Positions 8,871 through 18,106 of a stretch of 64,000 bases of DNA are shown here, one piece after another. The translations under genes and the position numbers were made by a program. Each line of letters opens with the position of its first letter. Position 1 is the first letter of the stretch. The notes beneath the pieces are model-generated. The model made no database searches, was not told the origin of the DNA, and was given only the letters and a program-made list of their open reading frames with translations. The stretch comes from Gordonibacter faecis (GTDB taxonomy: Bacteria; Actinomycetota; Coriobacteriia; Coriobacteriales; Eggerthellaceae). The DNA is taken from NCBI RefSeq assembly GCF_030077735.1, contig NZ_JASJEU010000004.1:1-64000 (forward strand). The letters are read 5' to 3'.

Positions 8871-8880
8871 CGAGAGCATG

Positions 8881-8916
8881 AAAAGACCCGCCGAGTGATC
8901 AGGCGGGTCTTCTTTT
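8881..8916. terminator. Intrinsic terminator, bidirectional
   Basis: A 10-bp stem AAGACCCGCC / GGCGGGTCTT (8883-8892, 8902-8911) is flanked by AAAA and CTTTT. It separates the convergent PBP gene on the plus strand and the lipoprotein gene on the minus strand. Confidence 0.85.
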
Positions 8917-8963
8917 AGAGGGTGCTATTTGTGGCGATGCAGACCTTACTTCTATCCCAGGTC

Positions 8964-9491
8964 TTACTTCTTATCTTCTTTACCGTTCAGTTCGTTGGCT
9001 TTGTTATCGCCGGACTGGAGTTTGCCGATGCCTTCGTCGTAGGACTTCTTGATGTCGGCAATGCGGCTGTCATAGGTTGACCAGTCGAAGGGCTGCGCGT
9101 CGGTGGCGCTTTCAATCTCGGTGTAGAGTTCAATGTAGGCGTTGAGCGCGTCCTTCAGCTCGTTCGTGCCGTCTACGTATTCTTTCTGGATATCCTTCAT
9201 CTGATCGGGCACTTCAAGCTTGTTCAGATCGTCGAGTGCCTTGTAGGCATTGTCCGCCTGTGTACGCATACCCACCACATCGTTGCGTGATACTGCATCG
9301 GCGAAGCCATCGAGGCGGCTCTGCAAATCTTCCATCGTCTGGTTGACTTGGGTCATGTAGTGGCGATTCTCCGCCTGTTGCTTCGTGGCCGCCGTTTCCT
9401 GAGCGGCGCAGCCGGAAAGCGTTGCGACGAACAACACGCCCGCGCAGAGGGCGCAGATGAATTTGGTAAACGTACGATGTTTCATGGGCAT
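8964..9491 (-). CDS. Small lipoprotein of unknown function
   Basis: A 175-residue predicted lipoprotein. After a hydrophobic signal the lipobox LSGC places the lipidated Cys at residue 28. The mature part is hydrophilic and mostly helical in appearance, with heptad-like stretches (MTQVNQTMEDLQSRLDGFADAV), and no domain I recognise. An ATG two codons downstream (9485) is an equally possible start; AAGGA precedes both. It lies 85 bp after the second PBP gene and in the same direction, so it may be co-transcribed and act with it at the cell surface. Confidence 0.7.
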   Translation of the reverse strand: MPMKHRTFTKFICALCAGVLFVATLSGCAAQETAATKQQAENRHYMTQVNQTMEDLQSRLDGFADAVSRNDVVGMRTQADNAYKALDDLNKLEVPDQMKDIQKEYVDGTNELKDALNAYIELYTEIESATDAQPFDWSTYDSRIADIKKSYDEGIGKLQSGDNKANELNGKEDKK

Positions 9492-9575
9492 CCTACTTCC
9501 TTATCGTTGAGGCGCCCGCCCAGGTAAGGGGCGGGCGTCGTCGGTACCTGTGCTGTCGCGGCAGGGTGGAACCGC

Positions 9576-11897
9576 TTATTCAGTGGGTTCCGGGGCTGGC
9601 ACGAATGCCGGTGGTGTGGTACCACCCGATCCGCCGCCCGAACCGCCACCGGATTCTCCACCCCCCGAGCCTCCGCCACCTGAGCCGCCTTCGCCACCAG
9701 GCGTGGTGCCACCACCGTTGGGCGGGTCGCTGCCTTCTCCCCCTGTGTTGCCACCAGGGGTATCGCTTCCGCCGGGCGTAGTTCCCGGCGTATCACCCGG
9801 ATTGGTGTTACCACCCGGCGTTTCTCCGGGCTTGTCAGTACCACCGGACGGATCCGTTGTGCCAGGCGTTTCGCTGCCCGTAGGCTTATCGGTAGTATTC
9901 GAATCGTTGTCAGACGAACCTGAGTTGGACGAACTGCTTGAACTATAATACCCGCCCACGTGATACGTGGAGTTGGAGAACGACTGATACACCGGGTCAG
10001 AGGCATACGGGAAGTCCTCGAGAGGCTGGCCCTGCAAGGCCTCGCTCACGAAGTTGCGGAATACATCTCCCGCGCCAGTGTGCTCGGGAACTTGCGTGTC
10101 GTTCTCGGGGTCTCCCAACCAGATAGCCACGGACAGCTGGGGCGTGATGCCACAGAACGTGATATCCAGGTAATCGCTGCTGGTGCCCGTCTTTGCCGCC
10201 ACGGTCTGACCGCTTGGCAGATAGGCGTCGGTGCCCGTACCTTCGTAGCTGCTGACAACGCCCTTCATCACTTCGGAGGCGGCGTGGGCAACCTCGGGCG
10301 AGATAACCTGGTCGCCCGCCGGGGCCGAGTTGTCCGTCACACGACCCGAACTGTCGACGATTCTCAAAATGGGTGTGGGGTCATGGTGCACGCCAGCGTT
10401 TGCGATGGTGGCGTATGCGCCGGCCATGTCGAGCATGGTCACGTTATGTGTTCCGAGCGTAAGCGACGGATCTTCGTCGCTGAGGGGCGAAGTGATGCCG
10501 AGCCTACGGGCCATATCGGCCACCTTATCAACACCAACAGCCATTTCTAAGCGAACAAAGCCCGTGTTCGACGATACGGCGAAGGCGCGCGCGATGCTGC
10601 GCGTACCGTAGTTGATGTTATCGATGTTCTGCAGCGGGATACCATAGCCCTGAATGTTCGCCGGCGACGAGCAATCAACCATGGTCTGGGGCGAGATTCC
10701 CTGCTCAAGGGCTGCCAACAGCGTGAATGTCTTAAACGACGAGCCACAGGGACGTCCTCCCCCGCCGCCGGTGCCCGTGGCAAGGTTCACCTGGCTGGTG
10801 TAATAATCCTTGCCGCCTACCAGCGCTTTAATGTGACCCGTCGCCGGGTCCACCGCCACCAGCGAGCCATCGATAGACTCGGGCATCGTTTCCAGCTTGG
10901 CAGCAACGGCCGCTTCGGCCTGCTGCTGCATGGTCAAATCGAGCGTGGTAGTGATGCGCAAACCGCCCTTGAACACCTCGTTCACCGAGTACTTGTACGG
11001 GCCATCGGGGTCGGTGAGCAAGTCGCGCACGTAGCTGGCGAAGTAGGGATACATCACAATGCCGTCATTCGAGGGCACCGTGGGGTTCAGCACGAGCGGT
11101 TCGGCCTTGGCGGCCTCATGCTCCTGAGGCGTGATGACGTTGTTCGACTCCATGCGCTCAAGCACCACGTTGCGGCGGGCAATGCAGTTGTCCGGGTTGT
11201 CGATGGGGTTGTTGTACGACGGCGACTGCGGAATACCGATGAGCGTGGCCGCCTCGGCAATAGTGAGGTCGGTAGCATCCTTCGAGAAGTAGCGCTGCGA
11301 GGCCGCCTGGATACCGTGAGCGCCCGAGCCGTAGTTGATAGTGTTGAGATACATGAGCAGTATCTCGTCCTTGGAGTAGCGTTCCTCAAGCTTCACGGAC
11401 AGATACATTTCGCGCACCTTGCGCTTAAGCGAGATGTCATCCATTTCCTCGGCAAGGATGGTATTGCGCACGAACTGCTGCGTGATGGTGGACGCGCCCT
11501 CACGGCCCGAACCGGTGATGTTCACCACGAGCGCGCGGGCGATACCCCACAGGTCGAAACCGCCGTGCTCGTAGAAGCGCTCGTCCTCGGTGGCGACGGT
11601 ACCCTTCTTCACATAGTCGCTCACCTCGTCAAGGGTGACGGGTTCGCGGTTCTCCAGCTGGAAGCGGGCAAGCAGCGTTTTGTCGTCGCTCGCGTACACC
11701 TCCGAGGGCATGGCCGTGTTGAATGCATCGGCGTCCTCGTAGTCGGGCAGGTCCTGTAACCAGGACGAACCGAGGGCGTACACACCTACCCCACCGGCAA
11801 GAATGACGGCGGCAAAAACCGTAACTATGACAAGCAGCGCGATGGATGGATGCTTCTTTTTCGCGCTGGGCCTGTTCTTTATGGAACGTGAAGCCAC
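9576..11897 (-). CDS. Class A penicillin-binding protein with Gly/Ser-rich tail
   Basis: The second bifunctional peptidoglycan synthase, 773 residues. A basic N-terminus and one membrane helix precede a GT51 domain with TEDERFYEHGG, a transpeptidase with SSFK, SSN and KTGTS, and, instead of PASTA, a C-terminal low-complexity region of about 150 residues rich in Ser, Gly, Pro, Asp and Thr. The start is GTG at 11897, seven bases after GGAGG; an in-frame ATG at 11933 has no ribosome site. It is clearly a diverged paralogue of the PBP at 6567, sharing motifs such as LNTINYG and LIGIPQSP. Confidence 0.92.
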   Translation of the reverse strand: MASRSIKNRPSAKKKHPSIALLVIVTVFAAVILAGGVGVYALGSSWLQDLPDYEDADAFNTAMPSEVYASDDKTLLARFQLENREPVTLDEVSDYVKKGTVATEDERFYEHGGFDLWGIARALVVNITGSGREGASTITQQFVRNTILAEEMDDISLKRKVREMYLSVKLEERYSKDEILLMYLNTINYGSGAHGIQAASQRYFSKDATDLTIAEAATLIGIPQSPSYNNPIDNPDNCIARRNVVLERMESNNVITPQEHEAAKAEPLVLNPTVPSNDGIVMYPYFASYVRDLLTDPDGPYKYSVNEVFKGGLRITTTLDLTMQQQAEAAVAAKLETMPESIDGSLVAVDPATGHIKALVGGKDYYTSQVNLATGTGGGGGRPCGSSFKTFTLLAALEQGISPQTMVDCSSPANIQGYGIPLQNIDNINYGTRSIARAFAVSSNTGFVRLEMAVGVDKVADMARRLGITSPLSDEDPSLTLGTHNVTMLDMAGAYATIANAGVHHDPTPILRIVDSSGRVTDNSAPAGDQVISPEVAHAASEVMKGVVSSYEGTGTDAYLPSGQTVAAKTGTSSDYLDITFCGITPQLSVAIWLGDPENDTQVPEHTGAGDVFRNFVSEALQGQPLEDFPYASDPVYQSFSNSTYHVGGYYSSSSSSNSGSSDNDSNTTDKPTGSETPGTTDPSGGTDKPGETPGGNTNPGDTPGTTPGGSDTPGGNTGGEGSDPPNGGGTTPGGEGGSGGGGSGGGESGGGSGGGSGGTTPPAFVPAPEPTE

Positions 11898-12039
11898 GTG
11901 AACACCTCCAAAAAACTCCCGACATTGTATCATCGGGCCCCGACACCCCTTATATCCTCACAAGTTTGTTGGAAAAAGGTCACACGGGCCAGGGGGGTCA
12001 ACGGAAAGGTGTAGGAGGATTGCCCGCACAGAGGTGATG

Positions 12040-12080
12040 AAAAGACGAAGGGCCGGGCTGTTAGTTCGCCCGGCCCTTCG
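12040..12080 (-). terminator. Terminator of the arginine operon
   Basis: A 13-bp GC-rich stem (CGAAGGGCCGGGC at 12046-12058 with its complement at 12068-12080) lies 12 bases past the argH stop. It is followed on the minus strand by TCTTTTC. Confidence 0.88.
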
Positions 12081-12091
12081 AGAAAGGTGCG

Positions 12092-13486
12092 CTAGTTTGA
12101 AACGGTGGTTTCATCAGTGGAGAGAACGGCCTTCGCCTGCGCCAGTTGCTCGGCCACAGCGGCGTTGCCGGTGCCGCCAATGGTGGTGCGGGCGGCCACG
12201 ATGGCTTCCAAGTCGAGCGACGACACGATATCAGCCTCGAAGAGGTCGCTTTCAGCCTGGAAGTCGGCCAGCGTGAGGTCTTCCAAGTCGCAGCCGCGCT
12301 GTTCGCACAGCAGCACCAAATGCCCCACCACCTCGTGCGCCCGGCGGAACGGCATGCCCTTTTTGGCCAGGTAGTCGGCCACATCGGTGGCGGCCAGGTA
12401 GCCCTTCTTCGCCTGGGCGCGCATGTTCTCAGGCTTGATGCTCATGGTTTCCACCATGCCCGCCGCACACACAAGGCACTCTTCCAGCGTCTTGGCGGCG
12501 TCGATGGCGCCTTCCTTGTCCTCCTGGAGGTCCTTGTTGTACGCGAGCGGCAGTGCCTTCATGGTGACGAGCAGCGCCACGAGATCCCCCACCACGCGAC
12601 CTGTTTTACCCCGGATGAGCTCGGCGAAGTCCGGGTTCTTCTTCTGCGGCATGATAGACGAACCCGTGGAGAACGCGTCGGAAAGCTCCACGAAGCCGAA
12701 CTCGGCGCTTGACCAGAGCACGATTTCCTCGCACAGGCGTGACAGATGCATGCACGACACGCTGCAGGCGTAGGACAAATCCAGCAAGAAGTCGCGGTCG
12801 GACACCGCGTCAAGCGAGTTCGGAATGACCCGGGCGAAGCCAAGCGCCTCCGCCGTCATCTGGCGATCGAGCGGATACGTGGTGCCCGCGAGCGCCGCGG
12901 AGCCAAGCGGGCTCGCATCAGCCGCGCGCCGGGCGGCGGCCAGGCGCTCGAAGTCGCGCGCGAGCATCCACGTGTAGGCCAGCATGTGGTGCGCGAAGAG
13001 CACCGGCTGGGCGTGCTGCAAGTGCGTGTAACCAGGCATGATGATGTCCGGGTGTGCCTCAGCCTGGACGATGAGCGCGCGGCGCAGCGCGACGTTCGCC
13101 TCCATGAGGTCGGTGCAGCGCGCCTTCGCAAACAGGCGCGTGTCGGTGGCCACCTGGTCGTTGCGGCTGCGGCCCGTGTGCAGGCGAGCGCCCGCGTCGC
13201 CGATGTCGGCGATAAGCGCGCGTTCGACCGACATGTGAATGTCCTCGTCATTGATGTCGAACGCGAAATCGCCCGTCTCGATGCGCTCCTTGATGCGCGC
13301 GAGACCCGCCGCGATGGCGTCGGCGTCATCCTGTGAGATGACGCCTTGCGCCGCCAGCATGCGCGCGTGCGCCGTGGAGCCCGCGATATCCTGCGCGTAG
13401 AGCGCCTTATCCACCGGCAGCGACGCGCCGAAGCGCTGCGTGAACTCGCTCACGCTCTCGGTGAATCTGCCTGACCAGAGTGCCAT
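12092..13486 (-). CDS. argH: Argininosuccinate lyase
   Basis: A 464-residue member of the fumarase/aspartase superfamily, catalysing the last step of arginine synthesis: argininosuccinate to arginine and fumarate. The signature loop GSSIMPQKKNPDFAELIRGK is present, and the N-terminus MALWSGRFTE is typical. It starts 12 bases after the argG stop and is the last gene of the operon, followed by a strong terminator. Confidence 0.97.
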   Translation of the reverse strand: MALWSGRFTESVSEFTQRFGASLPVDKALYAQDIAGSTAHARMLAAQGVISQDDADAIAAGLARIKERIETGDFAFDINDEDIHMSVERALIADIGDAGARLHTGRSRNDQVATDTRLFAKARCTDLMEANVALRRALIVQAEAHPDIIMPGYTHLQHAQPVLFAHHMLAYTWMLARDFERLAAARRAADASPLGSAALAGTTYPLDRQMTAEALGFARVIPNSLDAVSDRDFLLDLSYACSVSCMHLSRLCEEIVLWSSAEFGFVELSDAFSTGSSIMPQKKNPDFAELIRGKTGRVVGDLVALLVTMKALPLAYNKDLQEDKEGAIDAAKTLEECLVCAAGMVETMSIKPENMRAQAKKGYLAATDVADYLAKKGMPFRRAHEVVGHLVLLCEQRGCDLEDLTLADFQAESDLFEADIVSSLDLEAIVAARTTIGGTGNAAVAEQLAQAKAVLSTDETTVSN

Positions 13487-13498
13487 CGTGCTCCTTCC

Positions 13499-14833
13499 CT
13501 ACGCCAGAATGGCTTCGGCTTCTTCAACGACAGCCTGCGCACCCAGCGGGGTGATGTCCTCGTACTTACCTTTCTTCAGCGGGCCGGCCTGCTTCTCGGC
13601 GTCGAACAACTCAGCCGGCGCGCCTTCCTGCCTGCGGTTCTTGGCCCACGTCTTCGTGGACAGACCGTGCAGGTCGATGAAGCCCTTGGCGGCGGCGTGA
13701 TCGAACGCGTCGTCCTTGTCGTAGGTGGCCAGCGCGTAATCGTAGAGCGAGTAGGCGCTCTTGCGGCCCACGACCGTGCAGGAGCCCTTGTAGAACTTCA
13801 GCTTCACGGTGCCGTACAGGCAGCGCTGCGTGGAAGCGAGGAAGGCGTCGAGGGCTTCCTTAAGCGGGGAGAACCACTGGCCGTTGTAGACTGCCTTCGC
13901 CCAGGCTTGTTCGATGCCCAGCTTGTAGTGCAGCACTTCGCGCTCCAGCACCAAGTCCTCAAGTGCTTTGTGCGCCTGAATGAGCGCCAGACCTGCGGGA
14001 ACTTCGTAGCACTCGCGGCTCTTCACGCCTACAAGCCGGTTCTCAATCATGTCGATGCGGCCAAAACCGTTCTTGCCAGCAATCTCGTTCAGGGCATAGA
14101 TGATGCCGAGGAAGCTCTTCTGGTTGCCGTTAATCATGTAGGGGATGCCGCGCGCGAACGTGAGCTCCACGTATTCCGGCTGGTCGGGCGCGTCAATCGG
14201 GTCGGAGGTCATCGTGTAGATGTCGGTCGGCGGCTCGGCCCAGGGGTCTTCCAGCACGCCACACTCGATGGCGCGACCCCACAGGTTGTCGTCGATGGAG
14301 TACGGCGAAGCCTTCGTCGTGGGCACTTCGATGCCATGAGCCTGCGCCCACTCCATTTCCTCAGGCCGCGTGTGCAAATCCCACTCACGCACCGGCGCGA
14401 GAATTTCGATGTCGGGGTCAAGCATGGTGATGCTGGATTCGAAACGCACCTGGTCGTTGCCCTTGCCGGTGCAGCCGTGCGCGATGTATTTTGCGCCGAA
14501 CTTGTGTGCGGCGTCCACAAGGTGCTTGGAAATGAGCGGACGCGACAGCGCGGAGACCAGGGGATACTTGTTTTCGTACATGGCGTTGGCAGCAAGCGCC
14601 TTCGACAGATATTCATTCGCGAACGTGTCACGCATGTCCACCACGAGGCACTCAAGCGCGCCGGACTTCAGCGCCTTCTGCTTGATTTTCTCCAGGCCCT
14701 CGTGCTCCTGCCCCACGTCACCGACGACGGCAATGACGTCGAGGTTCTTCTCGGTCTGAAGCCACTTGATGCAGCACGAGGTGTCCAGGCCGCCCGAGTA
14801 CGCAAGTACAACTTTGTCCTTCTGATCTGCCAT
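13499..14833 (-). CDS. argG: Argininosuccinate synthase
   Basis: A 444-residue ATP-dependent ligase joining citrulline and aspartate. The N-terminal PP-loop reads VLAYSGGLDTSCCIKWL, and further conserved patches include YIAHGCTGKGNDQVRF and the Asp/Glu-rich middle. ATG at 14833 follows GGAAGGAAC. It is preceded by a 236-bp leader packed with hairpins, so it probably has its own layer of control apart from the argC promoter. It pairs with argH 12 bases downstream. Confidence 0.96.
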   Translation of the reverse strand: MADQKDKVVLAYSGGLDTSCCIKWLQTEKNLDVIAVVGDVGQEHEGLEKIKQKALKSGALECLVVDMRDTFANEYLSKALAANAMYENKYPLVSALSRPLISKHLVDAAHKFGAKYIAHGCTGKGNDQVRFESSITMLDPDIEILAPVREWDLHTRPEEMEWAQAHGIEVPTTKASPYSIDDNLWGRAIECGVLEDPWAEPPTDIYTMTSDPIDAPDQPEYVELTFARGIPYMINGNQKSFLGIIYALNEIAGKNGFGRIDMIENRLVGVKSRECYEVPAGLALIQAHKALEDLVLEREVLHYKLGIEQAWAKAVYNGQWFSPLKEALDAFLASTQRCLYGTVKLKFYKGSCTVVGRKSAYSLYDYALATYDKDDAFDHAAAKGFIDLHGLSTKTWAKNRRQEGAPAELFDAEKQAGPLKKGKYEDITPLGAQAVVEEAEAILA

Positions 14834-14939
14834 GATGATAGTTCCTTCCCAAAATTTTCTGCTGGTTTGCGATTATGCCCGGGTCTAACGATGGGTACGA
14901 GTCAACCTTGGGTCGGCACGCCGAAGGAGGCGGCTGGCA

Positions 14940-14999
14940 CACGGGGTCCCGTGCTCATCGCGGCTTTTCGCGATGGCGTGAGCGCCGGGCGGCCCTCAC
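14940..14999 (-). promoter_or_regulatory. Structured leader upstream of argG (three stacked hairpins)
   Basis: Within the 236-bp argR-argG gap three stem-loops stand almost end to end. They are CACGGG/CCCGTG (14940-14953), ATCGCG/CGCGAT (14957-14974) and GTGAG/CTCAC with GC-rich interior (14978-14999). No U-tract follows any of them, so this is not a simple terminator. It matches no riboswitch or T-box that I recognise. Confidence 0.4.
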
Positions 15000-15069
15000 G
15001 ACTTATGCTGCGGTGCAGCTTGGGGGGAAAGGAGGGGGAAAAGCGAGCCCTCGCGAGAAAGTAGACGAC

Positions 15070-15507
15070 TTAACGTCGTCGCAGACGGTCGATGGCGCGC
15101 TCAACTTCGATAGCGGCCTCAGGGCTCTCGGCAGCAATCATGATGGTGTTGTCTCCGGCAACGGTGCCCAATGCGCCGCGCAGGCTCGCCTTATCGAGCG
15201 CTGCGGAGACGCCGGCGGCTCCGCCGGAGAACGTCTTAACCACGATGAGATTGCCAGCCACATGTACCTCTTCAACCAGTTCAGAGACCATCCGCTGGAG
15301 GCGCATTTCCTCCGGCAGCACATAATAGCCGTCGCGGGACTTCACCAGACCCATGTCCATGATGTCCCGAGAAATGGTGGCTTGAGTGCAATCGTAGCCA
15401 GCAGCCTGCAGCTGATCCGCAAGATCACGCTGCGTCTTGACATTATGCTCGCGAATGATGTCGCGAATAATGTCATGCCGTTGCTGACGTTTTCTCATGC
15501 CCTCCAC
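15070..15507 (-). CDS. argR: Arginine repressor ArgR
   Basis: A 145-residue repressor with an N-terminal winged helix (TQRDLADQLQAAGYDCTQATISRDI) and a C-terminal arginine-binding, hexamer-forming domain (GTVAGDNTIMIAAESPEAA). ArgR proteins bind AT-rich ARG boxes when arginine is plentiful. The call uses GTG at 15507; ATG at 15498 is an alternative, with GGAGG placed unusually close to it. It sits between argD and argG inside the operon it presumably controls. Confidence 0.95.
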   Translation of the reverse strand: MEGMRKRQQRHDIIRDIIREHNVKTQRDLADQLQAAGYDCTQATISRDIMDMGLVKSRDGYYVLPEEMRLQRMVSELVEEVHVAGNLIVVKTFSGGAAGVSAALDKASLRGALGTVAGDNTIMIAAESPEAAIEVERAIDRLRRR

Positions 15508-15556
15508 TCTCTATTAGCGGCGAACTATCACATTCAGTCTCACAGCCATTCGCCGA

Positions 15557-15599
15557 ATATGCAGAAATTCGCAAGTCCGGCAAAATTTATGCAGTAAAT
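15557..15599. promoter_or_regulatory. Candidate ARG-box region upstream of argR
   Basis: TGCAGAAATTCGCA (15560-15573) resembles TGCACAAAAATGCGC in the argC leader, sharing the pattern TGCA-N-AAA-NNN-GC. An AT-rich stretch with TTATGCAGTAAATAG follows at once. Such sites fit ArgR binding but the consensus for this lineage is not known to me. Confidence 0.35.
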
Positions 15600-15668
15600 A
15601 GTAACCCATGACACCGTGTTTGCGAACCCTGAATTTTCAAAAGGCCGCAAAGTTTCGACAAATGTGCG

Positions 15669-16940
15669 TTAGACGGCCGCCAAAAGCGGCGCCAGGCGTT
15701 CAATAAGAGTGTCAATGTGCGCCAGTTCGCAGACAAGCGGCGGCAGGAAGCGCAGCGTGTGCGGGCCGGTGGCGTTGAGCAGGAGGCCCTTGTTAAGGGC
15801 GCGCAGCACCACGTCGTTGGCGTTCACCGTTTCGTCCACGTCGGCGGCTACCATGAGGCCGAGGCCGCGCACCTCCTTTATATGCGGCAGCTGGGCAAGC
15901 TGTTCGCGCAGATAGGAGCCCGTGCGCTCCACGTGGGCGGCAAAACCTTCGTCGGCAAGCGTACGTAGCGTGGCTTCTGCTGCGGCAACGGCCAGACAGC
16001 TGCCGCCAAACGTACTGCCGTGGTCGCCGGGGCCAAACGCGCGTGCCACCTGGGCGCGCGCCGCGCACATGCCCGTTGGCATGCCGGAAGCGACGCCCTT
16101 GGCGATAGTTACCACATCGGGCACAATGCCGAAGCGTTGGAACGCGAACGGCGTGCCGCAACGGAAGATGCCGGTTTGCACTTCGTCGCACATGAGCAGC
16201 GCGCCGTGCTCGTGCGTGAGGTTGCGGGCAGCCTGCAAGAACTCAGGCGTGCAGGGGTGCACACCGCCTTCGCCCTGCACACACTCCACCATGACGGCGC
16301 AGATTTCTGTGCCACGACGGGCGAACAGGTCTTCTAGGGCGGCCACGTCGTTCAGCGGCACGTGGGCGAAGCCGTCGGGCAGGGGCTGGAAGGCTTCCTG
16401 CTTGGCAGGCTGCGCCGTAGCGGCCAACGTGGCCAGCGTGCGGCCGTGGAAGCTGCGATCAAGCGTGACAATCACGCGGGGTGCGGCGGCCTCGGCTGCG
16501 TGAATGGCTTCCTCGTTGCCGCCCGCGGCGCGTACCTGATCAGCGGAGTGCTTGCGCGCGTAAAGACGCGCCAGCTTGATGGCGCACTCGTTCGCTTCGG
16601 CACCCGAGTTCGCAAAGAAGCTTTCCCACGGCTCGGCGTCGGAGGCGGCCCCTTCGTTTAAGAGGTCGGACAGGCGCTTGGCCACTTCACCACGCTGCTC
16701 TATATAGTAGTAGTTGCTCACATGGATGAGCTTTTCGGCCTGGCTTTGCAGCGCCTGCACCACGGCGGGATGGCAGTGACCCAGGCTGATAACGCCAATG
16801 CCAGCAATGAAGTCCAGGTAAGTGCGCCCCTGGTCGTCCTCAACCTCCATGCCGCGGCCGCGTACAAGTTCGACGGGCTTGCGCCCAAACGTGTGCATGA
16901 CGTAGGTCGATTCCAATTCCTGCTGGTGCTGAAGGCTCAT
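15669..16940 (-). CDS. argD: Acetylornithine aminotransferase
   Basis: A 423-residue class III PLP-dependent aminotransferase converting N-acetylglutamate semialdehyde to N-acetylornithine. The PLP lysine lies in TIAKGVASGMPTG, and the substrate-site segment GIGVISLGHCHPAV and the motif LMCDEVQTGIFRCG are intact. It sits between argB and argR in the same direction. A 182-bp gap holding two inverted palindromic repeats separates it from argB, more than elsewhere in the operon. Confidence 0.95.
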   Translation of the reverse strand: MSLQHQQELESTYVMHTFGRKPVELVRGRGMEVEDDQGRTYLDFIAGIGVISLGHCHPAVVQALQSQAEKLIHVSNYYYIEQRGEVAKRLSDLLNEGAASDAEPWESFFANSGAEANECAIKLARLYARKHSADQVRAAGGNEEAIHAAEAAAPRVIVTLDRSFHGRTLATLAATAQPAKQEAFQPLPDGFAHVPLNDVAALEDLFARRGTEICAVMVECVQGEGGVHPCTPEFLQAARNLTHEHGALLMCDEVQTGIFRCGTPFAFQRFGIVPDVVTIAKGVASGMPTGMCAARAQVARAFGPGDHGSTFGGSCLAVAAAEATLRTLADEGFAAHVERTGSYLREQLAQLPHIKEVRGLGLMVAADVDETVNANDVVLRALNKGLLLNATGPHTLRFLPPLVCELAHIDTLIERLAPLLAAV

Positions 16941-17004
16941 GCGAGCATCCTTTCAATCAGTGGTACTGAGCTCTACAACAAGAGCCCTTTACCCGCCAGG
17001 TTGA

Positions 17005-17097
17005 CCGTAGGGCAAGGGTTCTACCCTTGCCGATAACTACGTCTGACCTGCAATTTTCCCAATGCCGAGCGGCAAGGGCAGAGCCCTTGCCCTACGG
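17005..17097. repeat. Pair of inverted palindromic repeats between argB and argD
   Basis: Two copies of one 28-bp palindromic element face each other: CCGTAGGGCAAGGG... at 17005-17032 and its reverse complement at 17070-17097. Each can fold alone (arms GGCAAGGG/CCCTTGCC), and together they form a longer stem. They differ only at two compensating positions (TTCTA versus CTCTG), as expected if base pairing is selected. They resemble REP elements. Confidence 0.75.
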
Positions 17098-17122
17098 AGA
17101 ACCCCTTAGGGGCACAGCTATG

Positions 17123-18106
17123 TTACGACTGGCTTCCCCCTGCGTTTTGGAGCGCCTGCTGGCGGTTCTCCAGAAGTTTGGAGGCGAAATTGCCGAGCGG
17201 GTGTGCATCAAACTTGCATGCCTCTTCGGTGGAGTGCATCGTGGTGCCCACGCCGGTGCTGGTGAGCAGCTCCAACAGCAGCGAGTGCGGCGTGGTGCCG
17301 TTGATGATGTGAGCACGGAACACGCCGGATTCGAGCGCATGCACGCACGACTTGAGCTTGGGGATCATGCCCGTGGACACGATGTTGTTCTCGATGAGAT
17401 ACTGCGCCTCGAACAGCGTGAGGTTCGAGATGAGCGAGGACTTGTCCTGGAAGTTTTCGTAGAGGCCGTCCACATCGGTGAGGAAGACTACCTTGTGCGC
17501 GCCGATGGCGGCGGCGATGTGACCGGCAACCATGTCGGCGTTCACGTTGTAGAAGCCGCCGTCTTCGCCGAGCGCCACCGAGGCAACCACAGGGATGTAG
17601 TCGCCGGCGACCAGGTCGTCGAGCAGAGGTGAGTTGATGCGCGTGATGCGCCCCACACGCCCGAGGTCGGGTGAGGCCTGTTCAGCCACAATAACGCCCG
17701 CATCCGCGCCCGACACGCCCACGGCGAAGTTACCGTGCTCGTTCAAGGCTTCAACCAGCTCCAGGTTCACCTTGCCCATGAGCACGGTACGCACCAGGTC
17801 CATGGACTCGGGCGTGGTGACGCGCTGACCGTCCTTGAACTCGACGGGCAGCTCCATGCGATCCATGGCAGCCGTGATGGCTTTGCCGCCGCCGTGCACG
17901 ATGACCGGGTTCACGCCAACAATTTTGAGCAGCACGATGTCGTTCATGACATCGGCGCGCAGCTCTTCGTCGACCATGGCCGAGCCGCCATACTTGATGA
18001 CCACCGTTTTGCCGGTGATGTTTTTGATCCAGGGAAGTGCCTCGACGAGCACTTCTGCGGCTTTGTGGGAAACACCCTTGGGGCGCGTGTCCTTTGCGTA
18101 CTTCAT
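17123..18106 (-). CDS. argB: Acetylglutamate kinase
   Basis: A 327-residue amino acid kinase that phosphorylates N-acetylglutamate. Conserved patches are VIKYGGSAM, VIVHGGGKAI, the YNVNADMVAGHIA loop and the late LTDVDGLYENF. The N-terminal segment (EVLVEALPWIKNITGK) suggests the hexameric arginine-inhibited type, an inference from length. The C-terminus is about 25 residues longer than usual. Its ATG overlaps the argJ stop as ATGA, indicating translational coupling. Confidence 0.96.
   Translation of the reverse strand: MKYAKDTRPKGVSHKAAEVLVEALPWIKNITGKTVVIKYGGSAMVDEELRADVMNDIVLLKIVGVNPVIVHGGGKAITAAMDRMELPVEFKDGQRVTTPESMDLVRTVLMGKVNLELVEALNEHGNFAVGVSGADAGVIVAEQASPDLGRVGRITRINSPLLDDLVAGDYIPVVASVALGEDGGFYNVNADMVAGHIAAAIGAHKVVFLTDVDGLYENFQDKSSLISNLTLFEAQYLIENNIVSTGMIPKLKSCVHALESGVFRAHIINGTTPHSLLLELLTSTGVGTTMHSTEEACKFDAHPLGNFASKLLENRQQALQNAGGSQS

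Noticed and set aside
15020..15040. G-rich run upstream of argG as a G-quadruplex
   Set aside because: Only two long G runs with short partners are present; a four-tract structure is not supported well enough.
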